Shown here: piece after piece, positions 22,725-24,436 of the stretch
Layout: each line of letters begins with the position of its first letter
How positions within the stretch are numbered: the first letter of the stretch is position 1
Source: a virus
Length of the DNA: 24,436 nt
Virus record (IMG/VR): IMGVR_UViG_3300038548_000055
Span: 1 to 24,436 of that record
Reading direction: 5' to 3' (one strand)
Notes under the pieces: generated by a model
Databases searched by the model: none
What the model saw: the letters and a program-made list of their open reading frames with translations, nothing else
What the model was told of the DNA's origin: nothing
Position numbers and translations under genes: made by a program

Positions 22725-24436
22725 ATTTGGTCCCCTTACCCCACGGACCCAGCTCTGCCTCGCCTTCCATCGGCACGCTGAGTTTGATTTTGAATGTGTT
22801 CATCAGCGCTGGTCGCGCTGCGATCTTCAGCAGCACCGGCACGCAGTCATCGATGTGCTCGTCCTTCACGATCATCAGCACGGCATCGTGGTGCTCACCT
22901 ACGATCCTCAGCTGGGAGCGGTCGAAGGTCTTGTGCACCTCGATCAGGATCATCACCTTGAAGTCACCGATCATGGACTGGACCCCGGAGTTGACCGCTT
23001 GCCTCTCAGCCTCAGCGCGAACTCCGCGATCCTTGGCATGGATGCCAGGGAGGCGACGCAAGCGTCCCGTCAGGCAGCGCACAGAGCCGCTGAGGCGGGC
23101 TAGCTTCTTCACCTTGCGATGCCAAGCCTCCAGCATGGAATACAGCGAGAAGTAGGCATTGCGGTTCTGCTTGGCCTCAGTAGCGGTCGGCTCCCAGCCG
23201 TAGTCCTTCTTCGCCATCTCGATGTATTTGGGCTCGCGCATGCCGTAGATGTAGCCAAAGTTGGTTGCCTTCGCTCGCGTGCGTCCCTCGTACCAGCGCT
23301 TGTTGACCTTGATGCACGCACCTGAGCCTGCCATCCGCAGCACTTCGAGTGCGTCGGAGTAGCTGGGCGTACCGTTGAGGATGGCGACCTTCTCCGCTGT
23401 CTTGCGTACGAGCCCAGCGAACTCACCCTGGGTGCCGATGCTCAGCGTCTCGATCATGGTGCGCCAGTGGATGTCCTCGCCACGCTGGAAGACACCGAGC
23501 ATCTCCGGGTCCTTCGACAGGTGGGCGGCGATCCGCATCTCTGCGGTGGCGACATCGAGCGCGACGAAGGTCCAGCCCTCAGGTGCCGTGACCAGGTTCC
23601 TGATCGTGCCGTCGCGTGGAATGGGGTGGAGTGGTGAGGAGTAGCGTCCAGTGACAGTGCCGTGCAGTTTGTAGTCGAAGTGATACCGGTCACCGATGCG
23701 GTACTGCTCCCAGCCCTTGATGTAGGTGCTGAAAAATTTGTCTGCGGTTCGGTACTCCAGCAATTTGTCCACCACCGGATGTTTTCCCACCAGGTGTAGG
23801 AGCGCGGCCTCAGATGTGCTCTTTTTCTTTTTCGGCGTCAGAATTTTGCAGGGTAGCCCGAGATCCTCATATAGGGCTTTTGCGATCTGGTCGGGCGAGT
23901 TCCAATTCACCTCGTAGCCCATGAGATCGAGTAGCTCTTCGCGCAGCGTAATCTTCCTCGACAGCAGGTCGAGCCCGATCTCCTTGCGGGCCGCAGCGTC
24001 GATGGTCAGCCCCTCCATCTCGACGTCTTCCATGGCGCGGGCACCTGGCATGACCAACTTCCAGAACAGCCGGTGCAGACTGGGCTCCTGGCGTAGCATG
24101 CCCTCGAACAGATGGCCCAGGCGCAGGGTGTAGGTCGCATCCTGAGCGCAGTATTTGTAGTTGCGCATGGGCTTCTTGGACTTGCCGTTCTTCTCCTCGA
24201 TGGGGATGTCGTATTCGGGCTCATCGAGGTAGGCACGGCACAGGCTGGTCAGGTCATGGTGGACATTCTCGTCCAGCAGGTGATGCGCAAGCATGGTGTC
24301 GAAGCTGAGCCGGAAGGAGCCACCGAACATGCAGCGCATCCACTTGTTATCGAACTTGCCTCCCTGTGCATAACTTCTCTTGCCATCTCGGCGTGCGATG
24401 GAAAACAGTAGTTGCATCAGATACTTGAGAGCGTTA
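22714..24436 (-). CDS. DNA polymerase I-like family A polymerase, 5' end cut
   Basis: The frame runs off the right edge (six more codons, NALKYL, before the Met at 24417), so at least 573 residues are visible. Numbering from that Met, exonuclease motifs are GGKFD23 (Exo II) and Y89-x3-D93 (Exo III); Exo I is off the window. Polymerase motifs are TVTGRYSS (255-261), motif A D288 in VALDVATAEMR, motif B R379-K383-F387-Y391 in RTRAKATNFGYIYG, ERQAVNSGVQ (471-480), and motif C EHHDAVLM with H510-D511. Motif C has Ala where Pol I has Glu (HDE). Phe at the O-helix site should disfavour dideoxynucleotides. It replicates the phage genome with proofreading. It heads the replication and recombination operon. 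Confidence 0.9.
   Translation of the reverse strand, partial: NALKYLMQLLFSIARRDGKRSYAQGGKFDNKWMRCMFGGSFRLSFDTMLAHHLLDENVHHDLTSLCRAYLDEPEYDIPIEEKNGKSKKPMRNYKYCAQDATYTLRLGHLFEGMLRQEPSLHRLFWKLVMPGARAMEDVEMEGLTIDAAARKEIGLDLLSRKITLREELLDLMGYEVNWNSPDQIAKALYEDLGLPCKILTPKKKKSTSEAALLHLVGKHPVVDKLLEYRTADKFFSTYIKGWEQYRIGDRYHFDYKLHGTVTGRYSSPLHPIPRDGTIRNLVTAPEGWTFVALDVATAEMRIAAHLSKDPEMLGVFQRGEDIHWRTMIETLSIGTQGEFAGLVRKTAEKVAILNGTPSYSDALEVLRMAGSGACIKVNKRWYEGRTRAKATNFGYIYGMREPKYIEMAKKDYGWEPTATEAKQNRNAYFSLYSMLEAWHRKVKKLARLSGSVRCLTGRLRRLPGIHAKDRGVRAEAERQAVNSGVQSMIGDFKVMILIEVHKTFDRSQLRIVGEHHDAVLMIVKDEHIDDCVPVLLKIAARPALMNTFKIKLSVPMEGEAELGPWGKGTKYAA

Overview
The window is a piece of a tailed double-stranded DNA bacteriophage genome. 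There are no ribosomal, transfer RNA or host housekeeping genes. Genes are packed with ATGA, TGATG and TAATG overlaps. A rightward virion block (1-15922) converges on a leftward DNA-metabolism block (15992-24436). The head-tail adaptor, the nozzle-like protein, two fibers and a run of internal (ejection-type) proteins, with no obvious long-tail tape measure, suggest a podovirus resembling the SU10 type. The host cannot be named from this sequence. Portal, major capsid, large terminase, lysin and RNA polymerase are not in the window.

Left block, in order: a tail fiber cut by the left edge (1-1668); a small hydrophobic protein; a holin- or spanin-like membrane/coiled-coil protein; an acidic small protein; a head-tail adaptor (2588-3232); a second fiber sharing modules with the first (3232-5361); a tail nozzle-like protein (5361-6920); an 81-aa protein; four internal virion-type proteins (7166-13812); a small-terminase-like protein (13812-14378); and a Gly/Pro-rich protein that shares a module with one of the internal proteins (14378-15922).

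The most notable feature is at the end of the 372-aa internal protein (8992-10110). It carries an in-phase G GGA AAG heptamer, a 6-nt spacer and a strong stem-loop. A -1 shift there opens a 67-codon tail. That tail has no good start of its own and stops exactly on the next gene's ATG. This looks like a programmed -1 frameshift giving a 438-aa long form.

Right block, leftward and read from the right edge: family A DNA polymerase (cut by the right edge), a 57-aa gene not previously obvious, a Cas4/RecB-like PD-(D/E)XK nuclease with a probable Fe-S cluster, a Sak4-like RecA-fold ATPase, a DUF669-like ssDNA-binding protein with a DE-rich linker and a C-terminal barrel-like domain, an SNF2-type helicase, a small PD-(D/E)XK nuclease, a MazG-like protein with a Cys-rich head, three small unknown proteins, then a sigma70-type promoter (16892-16921) driving a zinc-ribbon protein, a small basic protein and a HAD phosphatase. 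Together these form a replication and single-strand-annealing recombination set.

No stretch over about 200 bases lacks a gene. The longest candidate gap (10111-10306) is explained by the frameshift tail. The others are a 69-nt convergent gap and a 71-nt promoter gap. I see no tRNA, CRISPR array, insertion sequence or attachment site.
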